Assembly (NCBI GenBank): GCA_016710135.1
Contig: JADJLM010000001.1
Span: forward strand, 1,178,001-1,242,000
Direction of reading: 5' to 3'
DNA: 64,000 nucleotides
Source: Nitrosomonas sp.
GTDB taxonomy: Bacteria; Pseudomonadota; Gammaproteobacteria; Burkholderiales; Nitrosomonadaceae
In this document: positions 36,891 through 46,766 of the stretch, piece after piece
Position numbering within the stretch: the stretch's first letter is position 1
Layout: every line of letters begins with the position of its first letter
Notes under the pieces: generated by a model
Database searches by the model: none
Told to the model about the DNA's origin: nothing
Seen by the model: only the letters and a program-made list of their open reading frames with translations
Position numbers and translations under genes: made by a program

Positions 36891-37369
36891 TATCGTTCTC
36901 TATCAACCAGAAATTCCACCTAACACCGGCAATATCATTCGACTCTGCGCGAATACAGGATCTGACCTACATCTCATTAAACCCTTTGGTTTTCAACTGA
37001 ATAATAAGCAATTGCTTCGTGCCGGATTGGACTATCATGAATTTATCAATTTGATCACGCATAACAATTGGGAAGATTGTATACGTAGTTTAACAAACAA
37101 AAGGATTTTTGCAGTTTCGACAAAGGGAAAACAACGTTTGGATCAAGTTAGCTTTCAAAAGGAGGGACACCTTTATTTTTGGCTCAGAAAGTCGTGGGTT
37201 ACCCGCTGAGATACTAGCGAGCTTCCCCGATGATCGGAAAATTTTTATTCCGATGTTACCGAATCGACGTAGCTTAAATCTTTCAAATGCTGCGGCTATT
37301 ATCGTTTATGAAGCTTGGCGACAATTGGGATATGCGCTGGATGAATCAGCAGATAACTGTGATCAATGA
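36877..37369 (+). CDS. trmL: tRNA (cytidine/uridine-2'-O-)-methyltransferase, frameshifted
   Basis: A SPOUT-fold enzyme (about 163 residues when repaired) that methylates the wobble ribose of tRNA-Leu. The start MSAFNIVLYQPEIPPNTGNI is typical. One extra G in the GGG run 37164-37166 shifts the frame; without it the sequence runs QKEDTFIFGSESRGLPAEIL and on to the knot motif IPMLPNRRSLNLSNAAAIIV. Convergent with pilQ, 15 bases away. The lesion is probably a sequencing error. Confidence 0.88.
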
Positions 37370-37384
37370 ACCTAGCACTCCCTT

Positions 37385-39511
37385 TTAACGCATACTTAAA
37401 TTTTCATTGAGAATGCGGGGCGTCACGAAAATCAGTAATTCTCTCCGATCTTCCCGTCTTAGACTATTTTTGAATAAGTTACCCAAGATCGGTATATCAC
37501 CTAATAACGGTAATTGATTGCGATTTAATCGATCTGCTGATTCAAAAATACCACCAATAACCACTGTTCCTCCATTATCAACCAATACTTCTGTCGTGAT
37601 CTGCTTGGTATCAATCGCAGGGCCAGCCGGCGTATCTTGTCCACGGGTATCCTGATTCACACGCAATCGCATGATTACATTATCATCTGGTGTGATCTGA
37701 GGTGTCACTCTAAGGCTTAGCACAGCCTTTTTAAACTGGATTTGCGGTCTCCCTAGCTGGCTTACTATCTGGAATGGAATTTCGGTACCTTGCTCGATAA
37801 CCGCCTCAACACGATTTGCTGTCACAAGTCGTGGGCTTGCAATTACCCGCCCCCGACTATCTGATTCCAAAGCTGATAACTCCATATTAACCAGCGTACC
37901 ATTATTAATTTTTATCAAACTCAACCCTAATGCAGCCGGCCCTCCTGCCGCTCCAGCCAGGGTGGCTGCGGGTAAATTGACATTTAAATTCTGCCCACCA
38001 CCTGGACTAAGCAATCCAGATGCCAGTCCACTAGAATGATCCAAATTACCTGAAATTCCAAGGTTACGGTTACCCATCTGGGTCGCATTCTGCAAGCCAA
38101 ATCGCGCACCCAATGTCCGACTAAATGTCTCTGTCGCTTCGACAATCCGAGCCTCAATCATAACCTGACGAACAGATGTATCCAGATTTTTGACATGCTT
38201 GGCGACTTCGGCCAGCCGAATCGGAATGTCCGTCACCGTTAAGGTATTACTGATATCATCCATCTCAACCGTTCCACGCTGACTTAATATTCCGGTCAAT
38301 GGAATTGAGCTGGCAGTACGATAATTTAATTGAAACGTTTCAGTTTGAACTGGTTCTAATTCTGAAATTTGTTGACGAGACTCCAGATCGAGTTTTTCAC
38401 GAGCAGCCAATTCTTCTCTTGGCGCAACGAAAATAACGTTACCAACTCTTCTCTTATCGAGCTCATAAGATTGCAGTACGATATCGAGCGCTTGATCCCA
38501 AGGAACATCTTTCAATCGAAGCGTAAGACTTCCTTTGACTGAATCACTTGCAATGATGTCTAAGTTAGTAAAATCTGCAATTACCTCTAGCACTGAGCGG
38601 ACTTCTACATTTTGAAAATTCAGAGATAATTTTTCTCCTGTATAACCCCCATTCATAAGCTTTTTATGTGCTGGCACATCTTCACTCTCGATAATCGGTT
38701 TTACCTCCAGAAAAAAACGTGTTCCAGACTGATAGGATGTATGCTCCCAACGTCCTTTAGGTTCAACAACGAGCTGAACATTGTCCCCTTTGGTAAGCGT
38801 CTCGATAATTTGGACTGGGGTAGCAAAATCAAGTACATCCAGTCTTCTCGCTAAATTAGGTGGTAAATAGGTTTTAACAAATTCGACAACGATTCTTTCC
38901 CCTTGTGTATGAACATCCACCGCAGTCCCTGGTTCTGACAGTAGGACTTCGATACGCCCTTCACCATTTGCACCACGCCTAAAATCGATATCTTGTAAAC
39001 TTTTTAGGATATTTTCATTTGAATTAATAATCTTTGATAGCGTTGACGTAGCTGCCACACTACTTAAATTTACGGCTTTAAGTGTAATAACAACATGATT
39101 ATCTTGGGTTTTTGCTTGATAAGTCATGGGACGCAATAAATTCATGACCAAACGACTTCTGTTCTCTGTCTGAACAATATTAATGCTCCGCAAATCGCTA
39201 TTGCCAACTTCCTGCATATTACGACCCAATCCATTAATGCTATTTGTGAAATCAAATACGATTCGATCTGGATTGGTCAATGAAAATCCTACCGGTGCAG
39301 AACCCAGTGGTTGGTCAAGTGTGATTTTGACAGTAATCTGGCCATTAGAAGCATTCACGGCATTGATGGCAATAATACTATTACGAAAAGTCTGATCTCC
39401 CTCACTCATCTCAGCCACTGCGAAAGAACTCTGGTAAAAAATACCTATCAGTAATAATTGCAGTAGGGGAAACCATTTCTGAAAATATTTTTTTACTACT
39501 ATTGTCTCCAT
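37385..39511 (-). CDS. pilQ: Type IV pilus secretin PilQ
   Basis: A 708-residue outer-membrane secretin through which the pilus passes. Order: signal peptide (residues about 15-35), two AMIN domains for peptidoglycan binding, an STN domain (LNFQNVEVRSVLEVIADFT), a secretin N0/N1 region, then the secretin barrel with VGGIFESADRLNRNQLPLLG and the ending RRELLIFVTPRILNENLSMR. Shares a base with pilP upstream, so the two are coupled. Last gene of the operon. Confidence 0.94.
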   Translation of the reverse strand: METIVVKKYFQKWFPLLQLLLIGIFYQSSFAVAEMSEGDQTFRNSIIAINAVNASNGQITVKITLDQPLGSAPVGFSLTNPDRIVFDFTNSINGLGRNMQEVGNSDLRSINIVQTENRSRLVMNLLRPMTYQAKTQDNHVVITLKAVNLSSVAATSTLSKIINSNENILKSLQDIDFRRGANGEGRIEVLLSEPGTAVDVHTQGERIVVEFVKTYLPPNLARRLDVLDFATPVQIIETLTKGDNVQLVVEPKGRWEHTSYQSGTRFFLEVKPIIESEDVPAHKKLMNGGYTGEKLSLNFQNVEVRSVLEVIADFTNLDIIASDSVKGSLTLRLKDVPWDQALDIVLQSYELDKRRVGNVIFVAPREELAAREKLDLESRQQISELEPVQTETFQLNYRTASSIPLTGILSQRGTVEMDDISNTLTVTDIPIRLAEVAKHVKNLDTSVRQVMIEARIVEATETFSRTLGARFGLQNATQMGNRNLGISGNLDHSSGLASGLLSPGGGQNLNVNLPAATLAGAAGGPAALGLSLIKINNGTLVNMELSALESDSRGRVIASPRLVTANRVEAVIEQGTEIPFQIVSQLGRPQIQFKKAVLSLRVTPQITPDDNVIMRLRVNQDTRGQDTPAGPAIDTKQITTEVLVDNGGTVVIGGIFESADRLNRNQLPLLGDIPILGNLFKNSLRREDRRELLIFVTPRILNENLSMR

Positions 39512-40035
39512 TATCTCTGCTCCTGAGCTTGTAACATAAGTGTACTAGGATGTTCGGTCCAATCACTTGCACTATCCTGGATAATTTCCCTCAATTTGAT
39601 TTCAGCTTCAGAAATCCCTGTGATTAATCCAAAATTTTGACCCAAATAATTCCCAATCTTGACACGGTGAAGTGAGCTATCGGGGGCTTTAATCAATGCA
39701 TAAATCTGCCGACCACGCTGTAACGTCCCGACCATTGCTAAATTTTCCAAAGGAAAGCTCTCCAGCACCTCTTTTCGACGTTTAAAATCAGGTTGAATCG
39801 ATCCTTGATTTTCCTTTACTTGGTTATTCTTCCTGGGTGAGAAAGGGCTTGGCAATTCAAATGCCGCATAGGTAAAATAGGCAATGGTTTTAATTTCAGG
39901 TAATGGCTCAACGGTTCCATATAGACCTTCACCTGAATTATTCACAAATTCCTCAAGATCAGAATAAGTGTTTGCTTCGCAACCGACTAATGCGATAACA
40001 AATCCAATTGATAATAAACGAGTTCTATCAATCAT
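39511..40035 (-). CDS. pilP: Type IV pilus assembly lipoprotein PilP
   Basis: A 174-residue inner-membrane lipoprotein (lipobox ALVGC, Cys19) with a periplasmic beta domain that links PilN/PilO to the secretin. The C-terminal segment LAMVGTLQRGRQIYALIKAP and VKIGNYLGQNFGLI match the family. Coupled to pilO (4-base overlap) and pilQ. Confidence 0.9.
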   Translation of the reverse strand: MIDRTRLLSIGFVIALVGCEANTYSDLEEFVNNSGEGLYGTVEPLPEIKTIAYFTYAAFELPSPFSPRKNNQVKENQGSIQPDFKRRKEVLESFPLENLAMVGTLQRGRQIYALIKAPDSSLHRVKIGNYLGQNFGLITGISEAEIKLREIIQDSASDWTEHPSTLMLQAQEQR

Positions 40036-40658
40036 TTCTTGCCTCCACCTTGAGCTTTACTTTGATTTGCAAGCTCTTCATCATCGAGATAGCGAAATGT
40101 TTTTGCTGTGGCACTTAATACAAGCTGTTGATCTTTTCCAGGTAATATCTCGATATCATGTAACGTTACAATACGCGATAACTGAGAAACATCGCTTGCG
40201 AAAGCACCAATATCGTGATAGTTCCCAGTCACTCGGACTGTCACTGGCAATTCAGCATAAAATTCTTTAATTAATTCACTCGCAGCAGGCTTAAATAACT
40301 CAAATTGCAGACCACGCCCCAATCCAGCCCTATTGATATCCACAAGCAACGCATCCAGCTCGGATTTGTTAGGAAGTTGTTTGAGCATTGCACCGAGCGA
40401 TTTTTCAATTTCAATAAGCTGTTGTTGCATTACCACTAAATTGACCGCACTTCTTTTTTTGGTTAAAAAATTTTGCCTGAGTGTTTCTTCCTCAGCTACT
40501 GCAGTCTCAAGCTCAATCCATTGATCTTCCCATATAAAAAAATAGCCAGCAAAAATCAGCAAACTGAGTAAAATGATAAGCGCGCCTACTTTAATTTTTG
40601 TTGGCCAATTTCCCGGATCATTTGGGTTAATTCGTTGTAAATCTTCCAGTATGCTCAT
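40032..40658 (-). CDS. pilO: Type IV pilus alignment protein PilO
   Basis: A 208-residue inner-membrane protein with one helix (about residues 27-47), a periplasmic coiled coil and a ferredoxin-like domain. It pairs with PilN and binds PilP to form the alignment subcomplex. Segments NPNDPGNWP at the start and YHDIGAFASDVSQLSRIVTL near the end are typical. Follows pilN by 33 bases. Confidence 0.9.
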   Translation of the reverse strand: MSILEDLQRINPNDPGNWPTKIKVGALIILLSLLIFAGYFFIWEDQWIELETAVAEEETLRQNFLTKKRSAVNLVVMQQQLIEIEKSLGAMLKQLPNKSELDALLVDINRAGLGRGLQFELFKPAASELIKEFYAELPVTVRVTGNYHDIGAFASDVSQLSRIVTLHDIEILPGKDQQLVLSATAKTFRYLDDEELANQSKAQGGGKK

Positions 40659-40691
40659 ATCCCGTCTAGTAGTATCAAAGCTAATTAACTG

Positions 40692-41264
40692 TCAATTAAG
40701 ATGACTTTCAGTTAAATTGTTAGGTGACTCTGACAATCTGACATTTAAATCAAATTCATTTGAGCGGCTATTATTAATAGTTGCCGCCTTAATTTCGATC
40801 AGTAATGGTGATTCAAACGAAGGCGATGCATCCAAGCTGCGCATCAAGGTGGAAACCCATGCATTGGATTGCGCATAACCCGATAAATGAATATGTTGCT
40901 CAGTTTGTTTTAAACTTTTGAGATAAACACCATCCGGCATCAGCCGCGCTACTTCATCCAATACATGAACCACTTTTGATCTATCGAGTTGTAACGCCTC
41001 AACAACCCCTTTGCGGGCGATCAGCTCTTGCTTCTGTTCTTTAATGCGCTTAATTTCCTCGATCTGTTTATCGAGAATAGCAATTTGATTTTGTAAATAC
41101 TGATTACGACCGCGCTGGTATTCAATCTCTTTGTCAATATACTCATACATACCCCAGATAATGAATAACCCCAGAGCACAAGTCATTCCAGCGAGAATCG
41201 TGAACTGCTGCTGACGAGCTTTACGTTTTAGCTCACGATGTGGGAGGAGATTTATTCGGATCAT
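40692..41264 (-). CDS. pilN: Type IV pilus assembly protein PilN
   Basis: A 190-residue bitopic protein starting MIRINLLPHRELKRKARQQQ. The conserved INLLP motif binds PilM in the cytoplasm. A membrane helix (about 23-43), a coiled coil and a periplasmic domain follow. The ATG overlaps the pilM stop by 4 bases. Confidence 0.92.
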   Translation of the reverse strand: MIRINLLPHRELKRKARQQQFTILAGMTCALGLFIIWGMYEYIDKEIEYQRGRNQYLQNQIAILDKQIEEIKRIKEQKQELIARKGVVEALQLDRSKVVHVLDEVARLMPDGVYLKSLKQTEQHIHLSGYAQSNAWVSTLMRSLDASPSFESPLLIEIKAATINNSRSNEFDLNVRLSESPNNLTESHLN

Positions 41265-42367
41265 GATGGATCAAAGCTGCGCATTGCCAAGCCACAAGCG
41301 ATCAAAAGCAATGGTGCATCCTGCTTTAATTGACGTTGTGAAACTCGGTTTGATAATTCCATGTTTAAGAAAGGGTTCGCTATTTGCGTAATCGTTTGCG
41401 TACGCTCAGCAATAATGGCTTCTAAACCCGGAATCGTTGCACACCCTCCTGAAAGGAAAATGCAATCCACTTGCATATACTGTGTTGACGTAAAAAAAAA
41501 CTGGAATGCTCTCGCAATTTCTAATGCGAGCGTCTCACAAAAGGGCTGTAATACATCTTGGTTGTAATTTTCTGGCAGCGTTCCTTTACGCTTTGCTGCC
41601 TCAGCTTCTTCGATCGATAAATTAAATTGATTCTGTATCTCTTGGGTAAGTTGATCCCCACCAAACGGTTGATCACGAGCATAAACCGATTCACCGTCAT
41701 GTATGATATTTATCCGTGTAATACTCGCACCAATATCGACCAATGCAATTACCTGGCTTTCCCCACTTTCTGGCAATTGATGCTTCATTAACTCAAAAGC
41801 AGCTTGAGCCGCAAAAGGCTCAACATCCATCACAACAGCTCTTAAACCAGCTGTTTGAACTGCTGCTACTATGTCTTCCACTTTTTCTTTGCGAGAAGCA
41901 GCAATGAGCACTTCAACCTCTTCTGGATGATCAGGAACGGGCCCTAATACTTGAAAATCAAGATTAACTTCGTCTAAGGAGAAAGGAATGTATTGGTTGG
42001 CTTCTGCTTCAACCTGAAAAACCATATCATCTTCTCTTTGGCCTGCTGACAACACGACCTTCTTAGTGATGACCGCCGCAGCGGGTAAAGCAAGAGCGAC
42101 CTCTTTTAGGCGCGAACCCGACTTCCTCCATCCCTTACGAATACTTTCACCGACAGCTTCAAGGTCCTGAATATTGCCATCGATGATTGCTTCCTTGGAC
42201 ATCGGCTCAATGACATAACGTTCCAAGCGCAACATGTTGGTTGATTTCTTCTTGATCTTAGAAAGCTCAATTATCTTGACCGATGATGAACTAATATCAA
42301 TCCCTAATAATCTGGGCGATTTAGGTGAAAAAAGATTAAGATCAAGATTAAAAGTTTTTCCGAACAT
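41261..42367 (-). CDS. pilM: Type IV pilus assembly ATPase-like protein PilM
   Basis: A 368-residue cytoplasmic actin-like protein that binds the PilN N-terminus. ATP/phosphate loops are seen in LLGIDISSSSVKIIEL and ALVDIGASITRINIIH, with SGGCATIPGLEAII near the end. First gene of pilMNOPQ. It is divergent from the PBP1A gene with 227 bases between starts, the common proteobacterial arrangement. Confidence 0.93.
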   Translation of the reverse strand: MFGKTFNLDLNLFSPKSPRLLGIDISSSSVKIIELSKIKKKSTNMLRLERYVIEPMSKEAIIDGNIQDLEAVGESIRKGWRKSGSRLKEVALALPAAAVITKKVVLSAGQREDDMVFQVEAEANQYIPFSLDEVNLDFQVLGPVPDHPEEVEVLIAASRKEKVEDIVAAVQTAGLRAVVMDVEPFAAQAAFELMKHQLPESGESQVIALVDIGASITRINIIHDGESVYARDQPFGGDQLTQEIQNQFNLSIEEAEAAKRKGTLPENYNQDVLQPFCETLALEIARAFQFFFTSTQYMQVDCIFLSGGCATIPGLEAIIAERTQTITQIANPFLNMELSNRVSQRQLKQDAPLLLIACGLAMRSFDPS

Positions 42368-42594
42368 TGATTTATTTGAGACAATATTTTAGAGTTACAC
42401 TTGGAAGGCAGCTATTTCTGATAAATAAGATCATTGCTTATCATTAATTCCATTTAGCTTATCCTTATTCGTAGCTTCACCTAACTTGCTGAGCATTCTG
42501 ACAGATTCCATCAGTATTTAATTTGATTAAAAACAGTAGTAATACCCTCTAAATTGGAAATCTGTTCTTCTCCCTTTATTAAGCAATCCCTTTC

Positions 42595-44919
42595 ATGTCA
42601 CTGCGTTGGTTAACCTATCCCTTTATTGCCCTTCTCGCCATCAGCTTGATTGGCCTTTTATTAATTGTATTTGCAGCGCTTGTCATCATCCCAACTTTAC
42701 CCTCCCTTGAGGTCATAACTGATTATCGACCGAAAATACCACTACGAATTTATAGTGCAGAGAGGTTGCTTATTGGAGAATTTGGCGAAGAAAGAAGGGA
42801 TTTCGTAAATATTCGTGAAACACCCGCATTTTTAAAGAAAGCAATTTTAGCTGCAGAGGATGATCGCTTTTATCAGCATGGAGGGGTTGATTACATCGGT
42901 GTACTCAGAGCCGCATACTCCAATTTTTCGGGTGGGGGTGTATTACAGGGTGCAAGTACCATCACCATGCAAGTGGCTCGAAATTTTTTTCTAACTAAAG
43001 AAAAAACCTTAACTCGAAAATTTAGTGAAGCGCTTCTTGCCTTTAAGATTGAACATAGTCTTGAAAAAGACAAGATACTAGAGCTTTATATCAATCAAAT
43101 CTACTTAGGACAAAGAAGTCACGGCTTTTCAGCAGCCGCACAAACTTATTTTGGAAAACCGCTTATCAATATCAATCTTGCAGAAGCTGCAATGCTCGCA
43201 GGATTACCCAAAGCACCTTCACGATTAAATCCAGTCGTTGACCTCAAACGATCGAAGGCTCGGCAACACTACGTGTTGAAAAGAATGCACGAGCTTAACT
43301 ATATTTCAGCTAAAGAATACGAAGAAGCTGAGAAACAATCTATTTTAATTCACCGACAAACACGTATTAATGCCATGCCTGCGGATTACATTGTAGAAAT
43401 GGCACGTCAAGCGTTGTTTCAACAGTATGGAGAAGACGTATATACCCGCGGACTAAAGGTCTACACTACCATTCACAAAGCTGATCAAGTGGCAGCTTAT
43501 GAAGCTGTCCGTAAAGGAATTTTAGATTATGATTCTCGATACGGGTACAAAGGTGCAGAAGCCTTTGTGAACATTCCGCTTAGTGATATTAATCCAGTAA
43601 AAACGCTTATATCTGCTTTACAAGAACACAACGATAGTGATGATCTACTAATCGCAGCTGTATTATCTTCCAGTTCAAATCATGTTGAAGCGATTCTAAA
43701 AAATGGTCGATCAATTCAAATTTCTGGTGACGGTTTGAAACTGGCCAAGAAATATCTTATTGCTGACCCACAATTAGGAAATAAGAGAATTCGCAAAGGT
43801 TCACTCATCCGTGTCCAGAAAGACAATCATAATCATTGGAGAATTACGCAATTACCTGAAGTTGAAGCTGCACTGATTTCAATTGACGCAAATGATGGGA
43901 AAATACGAGCGCTGGTTGGTGGTTTTGACTTCTACCTCAATCAATTCAATCATGTTACACAAGCGTGGAGACAACCGGGCTCAAGTTTTAAACCCTTCAT
44001 TTACTCAGCATCCTTAGAAAAGGGATTTACACCTGCGACCATCATTAATGATGCGCCGATTTACTTTGATGCCGCCCAGACAGGAAGTAAGCCCTGGGAA
44101 CCCAAAAACTTTGATGGTAAATTTAGTGGCCCAATTCGCATGCGCGTTGCCCTAGCTCAATCGAAGAACCTTGCATCAATTCGAATTTTGCAAGCCATTG
44201 GTCCGCGCTATGCACAAGATTATATTACGCGTTTTGGCTTCGATAGCTCTCGTCACCCACCTTATTTACCCATGGCATTAGGAGCTGGCTCCGTAACTCC
44301 CTTACAAATGGCATCCGGTTACGCCATATTTGCAAATGGAGGATACAAAGTCGATCCTTATTTTATTGCGCGCGTTGAAGATGATAAAGGTAATATTATT
44401 CAGCAAGTTGATCCACTAGTGGCAGGCCAAAATGCAACACAAATTATCGACCCGCGTAACGCGTTCCTCATGAACAGCATGATGCAAGATGTCATACAAC
44501 GCGGTACGGCAACAGCAGCAAAGCAGCTTAAACGTAGTGATCTTGCTGGAAAAACGGGAACCACCAGTAATTTTATCGATGCGTGGTTTTGTGGATATCA
44601 GAAGGACCTGATTACTGTTGCATGGGTTGGATTTGATGAACCCAAATCACTTGGAAAAAATGAAACGGGGGGAAAAGTGGCGTTACCGATCTGGATCAAT
44701 TATATGGAAAAAGCATTAAAACAGGTTCCAGTCACGACTTATACTCCACCCAAAGGAATTGTTACAGCTAGAATAAATCCAGCTACTGGATTAAGAGAAT
44801 CGGCAGGAGGAATGAATGAATACTTTTTTCAAGAACACCTTCCTCCTGTAGCCACAGTAGTCAATGATAGCGATGAAGATCTTTTATCAAATGATGACTT
44901 CTGGAGCCAAGCCTTTTAG
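42595..44919 (+). CDS. mrcA: Penicillin-binding protein 1A
   Basis: A 774-residue bifunctional class A PBP. An N-terminal membrane helix (about 10-32) precedes the glycosyltransferase domain with the catalytic Glu in AAEDDRFYQHGG (Glu88) and GASTITMQVARNF. The transpeptidase domain has the SxxK motif in PGSSFKPFIY, an SKN motif in AQSKNLASIR and KTGTTSNFIDAW. It polymerises and cross-links peptidoglycan. Divergent from pilM. Sometimes called ponA. Confidence 0.94.
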   Translation: MSLRWLTYPFIALLAISLIGLLLIVFAALVIIPTLPSLEVITDYRPKIPLRIYSAERLLIGEFGEERRDFVNIRETPAFLKKAILAAEDDRFYQHGGVDYIGVLRAAYSNFSGGGVLQGASTITMQVARNFFLTKEKTLTRKFSEALLAFKIEHSLEKDKILELYINQIYLGQRSHGFSAAAQTYFGKPLININLAEAAMLAGLPKAPSRLNPVVDLKRSKARQHYVLKRMHELNYISAKEYEEAEKQSILIHRQTRINAMPADYIVEMARQALFQQYGEDVYTRGLKVYTTIHKADQVAAYEAVRKGILDYDSRYGYKGAEAFVNIPLSDINPVKTLISALQEHNDSDDLLIAAVLSSSSNHVEAILKNGRSIQISGDGLKLAKKYLIADPQLGNKRIRKGSLIRVQKDNHNHWRITQLPEVEAALISIDANDGKIRALVGGFDFYLNQFNHVTQAWRQPGSSFKPFIYSASLEKGFTPATIINDAPIYFDAAQTGSKPWEPKNFDGKFSGPIRMRVALAQSKNLASIRILQAIGPRYAQDYITRFGFDSSRHPPYLPMALGAGSVTPLQMASGYAIFANGGYKVDPYFIARVEDDKGNIIQQVDPLVAGQNATQIIDPRNAFLMNSMMQDVIQRGTATAAKQLKRSDLAGKTGTTSNFIDAWFCGYQKDLITVAWVGFDEPKSLGKNETGGKVALPIWINYMEKALKQVPVTTYTPPKGIVTARINPATGLRESAGGMNEYFFQEHLPPVATVVNDSDEDLLSNDDFWSQAF

Positions 44920-44947
44920 ACTCTCATATTCAATCTTTTTCTACGAC

Positions 44948-45952
44948 CTACTTTTCTTTTAACCAAGTGGCTACGTCTAATGCAAAATAAGTCATAATCG
45001 CATCAGCACCAGCTCGTTTAAAAGCAAGCAGCGCTTCTAAGACGCAAGCCTCTTCATTTAACCAACCATTGATTGCTGCTGCCTTGAGCATTGCATACTC
45101 ACCGCTCACTTGATAAACAACGGTGGGAGCGCCAAATTTCTCTTTTACTCTACGGACAATATCCAGATAGGGCATACCCGGCTTAATCATCACCATATCA
45201 GCACCCTCTTGTAAATCTAACCCAACCTCCCATAACGCTTCATCCGAATTGGCGGGGTCCATTTGATACGTGTATTTATTACCTGATTTTAAGTTTGTTG
45301 ATGAACCCACTGCATCCCTAAATGGTCCATAAAAACTCGACGCATATTTCGCTGAATAAGCAAGTATTCGCGTATGGATATATCGGTTAATATCTAATTT
45401 TTTTCGGATTGCAGCAACTCTACCATCCATCATATCAGAAGGCGCAACGATATCAGCGCCCGCTTGGGCATGGATCAAAGCTTGCTGCTCCAACACTTGA
45501 ATTGTTTCATCATTTAGCACATATCCATTCTCATCGATCAATCCATCTTGCCCATGACTCGTGTAGGGATCCAGCGCGATATCAGTAATCACACCTAACT
45601 CTGGGAAATTCTTTTTTAACGCTCTCACCGTTCTAGGAACTAGCCCCTCAGGGTTTAGTGCTTCATCTGCGGTTAAATTCTTTAGTGAATCTTCAACAAC
45701 AGGGAAAAGGGCCATCGCTGGAATACCTAAATTTACGCATTGCTCAGCCTGATGTAACAACAAATCGATGCTTAGTCTTGAAACACCTGGCATTGAGGCC
45801 ACCGATTCTTTTAGATGCTGCCCATCTAACACAAATACAGGGTAAATAAGATCATCTACACGTAATAAATTCTCTCTAACTAAATTTCTTGAGAAGTTAT
45901 CGCGACGTAAGCGCCGCATTCTTTTTTGTGGGTATTGACTTAATGGTGACAT
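44948..45952 (-). CDS. hemB: Delta-aminolevulinic acid dehydratase (porphobilinogen synthase)
   Basis: A 334-residue enzyme joining two 5-aminolevulinate molecules to form porphobilinogen in heme synthesis. Conserved Lys residues and metal site appear in SFYGPFRDAVGSS, MVMIKPGMPYLDIV and GVITDIALDPYTSHGQDGL. The start MSPLSQYPQKRMRRLR is standard. Convergent with the PBP1A gene. The region upstream holds a probable small RNA on the opposite strand. Confidence 0.94.
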   Translation of the reverse strand: MSPLSQYPQKRMRRLRRDNFSRNLVRENLLRVDDLIYPVFVLDGQHLKESVASMPGVSRLSIDLLLHQAEQCVNLGIPAMALFPVVEDSLKNLTADEALNPEGLVPRTVRALKKNFPELGVITDIALDPYTSHGQDGLIDENGYVLNDETIQVLEQQALIHAQAGADIVAPSDMMDGRVAAIRKKLDINRYIHTRILAYSAKYASSFYGPFRDAVGSSTNLKSGNKYTYQMDPANSDEALWEVGLDLQEGADMVMIKPGMPYLDIVRRVKEKFGAPTVVYQVSGEYAMLKAAAINGWLNEEACVLEALLAFKRAGADAIMTYFALDVATWLKEK

Positions 45953-45999
45953 AGCAATTTAAGAAAAAAATTGAAATTAAATGAACTTAACAGAAAATT

Positions 46000-46117
46000 T
46001 CGCCTCATATGTTTAGACGTGAGCACGTGATCGTCTCTCGCCTTCCCTCCCTGAGGCGAGGCCTTTGAGATAAGGCAACTCCCCCGGTTTTTCCTCTTTG
46101 ACCGGGGGTTTTTTTTG
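46000..46117 (+). ncRNA. Putative structured small RNA between hemB and engB
   Basis: Both flanking genes run leftward, yet a classic rightward intrinsic terminator ends here (46081-46116). Before it the plus strand can fold: CGCCTCA (46001-46007) pairs with TGAGGCG (46052-46058), enclosing AGACG/CGTCT, and the loop contains the C-rich TTCCCTCCC. The C-rich loop could pair with Shine-Dalgarno sequences, as in several trans-acting small RNAs. A weak promoter-like pair, TTGAAA (45971-45976) and AAAATT (45994-45999) with a 17-base spacer, precedes it. No known RNA family is recognised. Boundaries are approximate. Confidence 0.55.
46081..46116 (+). terminator. Strong intrinsic terminator on the plus strand
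   Basis: CCCCCGGT and ACCGGGGG form a perfect 8-base GC-rich stem with a 12-base loop, followed immediately by eight T. On the minus strand only an A-run precedes the stem, with no U-run after it, so it is directional. No protein gene on the plus strand lies upstream of it within 1.1 kb, which points to a small RNA. Confidence 0.88.
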
Positions 46118-46152
46118 CCTAATGCAACACAAGTAATGATCATACTGCAAAA

Positions 46153-46755
46153 TTAACCCGTTGATTTAAACCAATTTGATAATACCTGCGATGCTTCCTC
46201 AACCCCAAAAGTTGCTAAGCTAGAAAACAGTTGAGTTGTACAATGCGGATATTGTTCAAGCAAGAAATTTTGTACACTTGTTAACGTTTTTATTGATTGA
46301 TTTCGTGACAACTTATCCGATTTAGACAACAAAATGTGAACTGGTTTTTTTGTGATCGAAAACCATTCAAGCATTTTTTGATCAAGCTCAGTCATTGGAT
46401 GACGCGCATCCATAATTAGTATCAACCCGATTAAATTAGGCCGAGTTTGTAAGTAAGTGCTCAACAAATGCCTCCAATGCTCACGTATCGATTGTGGCAC
46501 TTTTGCATACCCATAACCTGGAAGATCAACTAAAAAATTACCATCATTCAGTTGGAAATAATTGATATGCTGTGTGCGCCCTGGCATTTTACTGACAAAT
46601 GCAAGACGATTACGCCTCGTCAACGTATTGATTGCGCTTGATTTTCCAGCATTCGATCGGCCAGCAAATGCCACTTCTATACCCGCTATTTCCGGAAGAT
46701 CCTTGAGGTGATTGACCGTCGTATAAAATCTTATCCCTTGAAAAATTGATGTCAT
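46153..46755 (-). CDS. engB: Ribosome biogenesis GTP-binding protein EngB (YsxC/YihA)
   Basis: A 200-residue essential GTPase needed for ribosome (50S) assembly and cell division. G1 motif GRSNAGKSS, G2/G3 region PGRTQHINYF and DLPGYGYAKV, G4 LSKSDK. Normal length. Leftward with coaX upstream (11-base gap) and the small RNA locus downstream. Confidence 0.93.
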   Translation of the reverse strand: MTSIFQGIRFYTTVNHLKDLPEIAGIEVAFAGRSNAGKSSAINTLTRRNRLAFVSKMPGRTQHINYFQLNDGNFLVDLPGYGYAKVPQSIREHWRHLLSTYLQTRPNLIGLILIMDARHPMTELDQKMLEWFSITKKPVHILLSKSDKLSRNQSIKTLTSVQNFLLEQYPHCTTQLFSSLATFGVEEASQVLSNWFKSTG

Positions 46756-46766
46756 CTGATCATCGT

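Noticed and set aside
45940..46143. Leftward 67-codon frame between engB and hemB
   Set aside because: It is antisense to the predicted small RNA, starts in the terminator hairpin, overlaps the hemB start and has no recognisable protein pattern.
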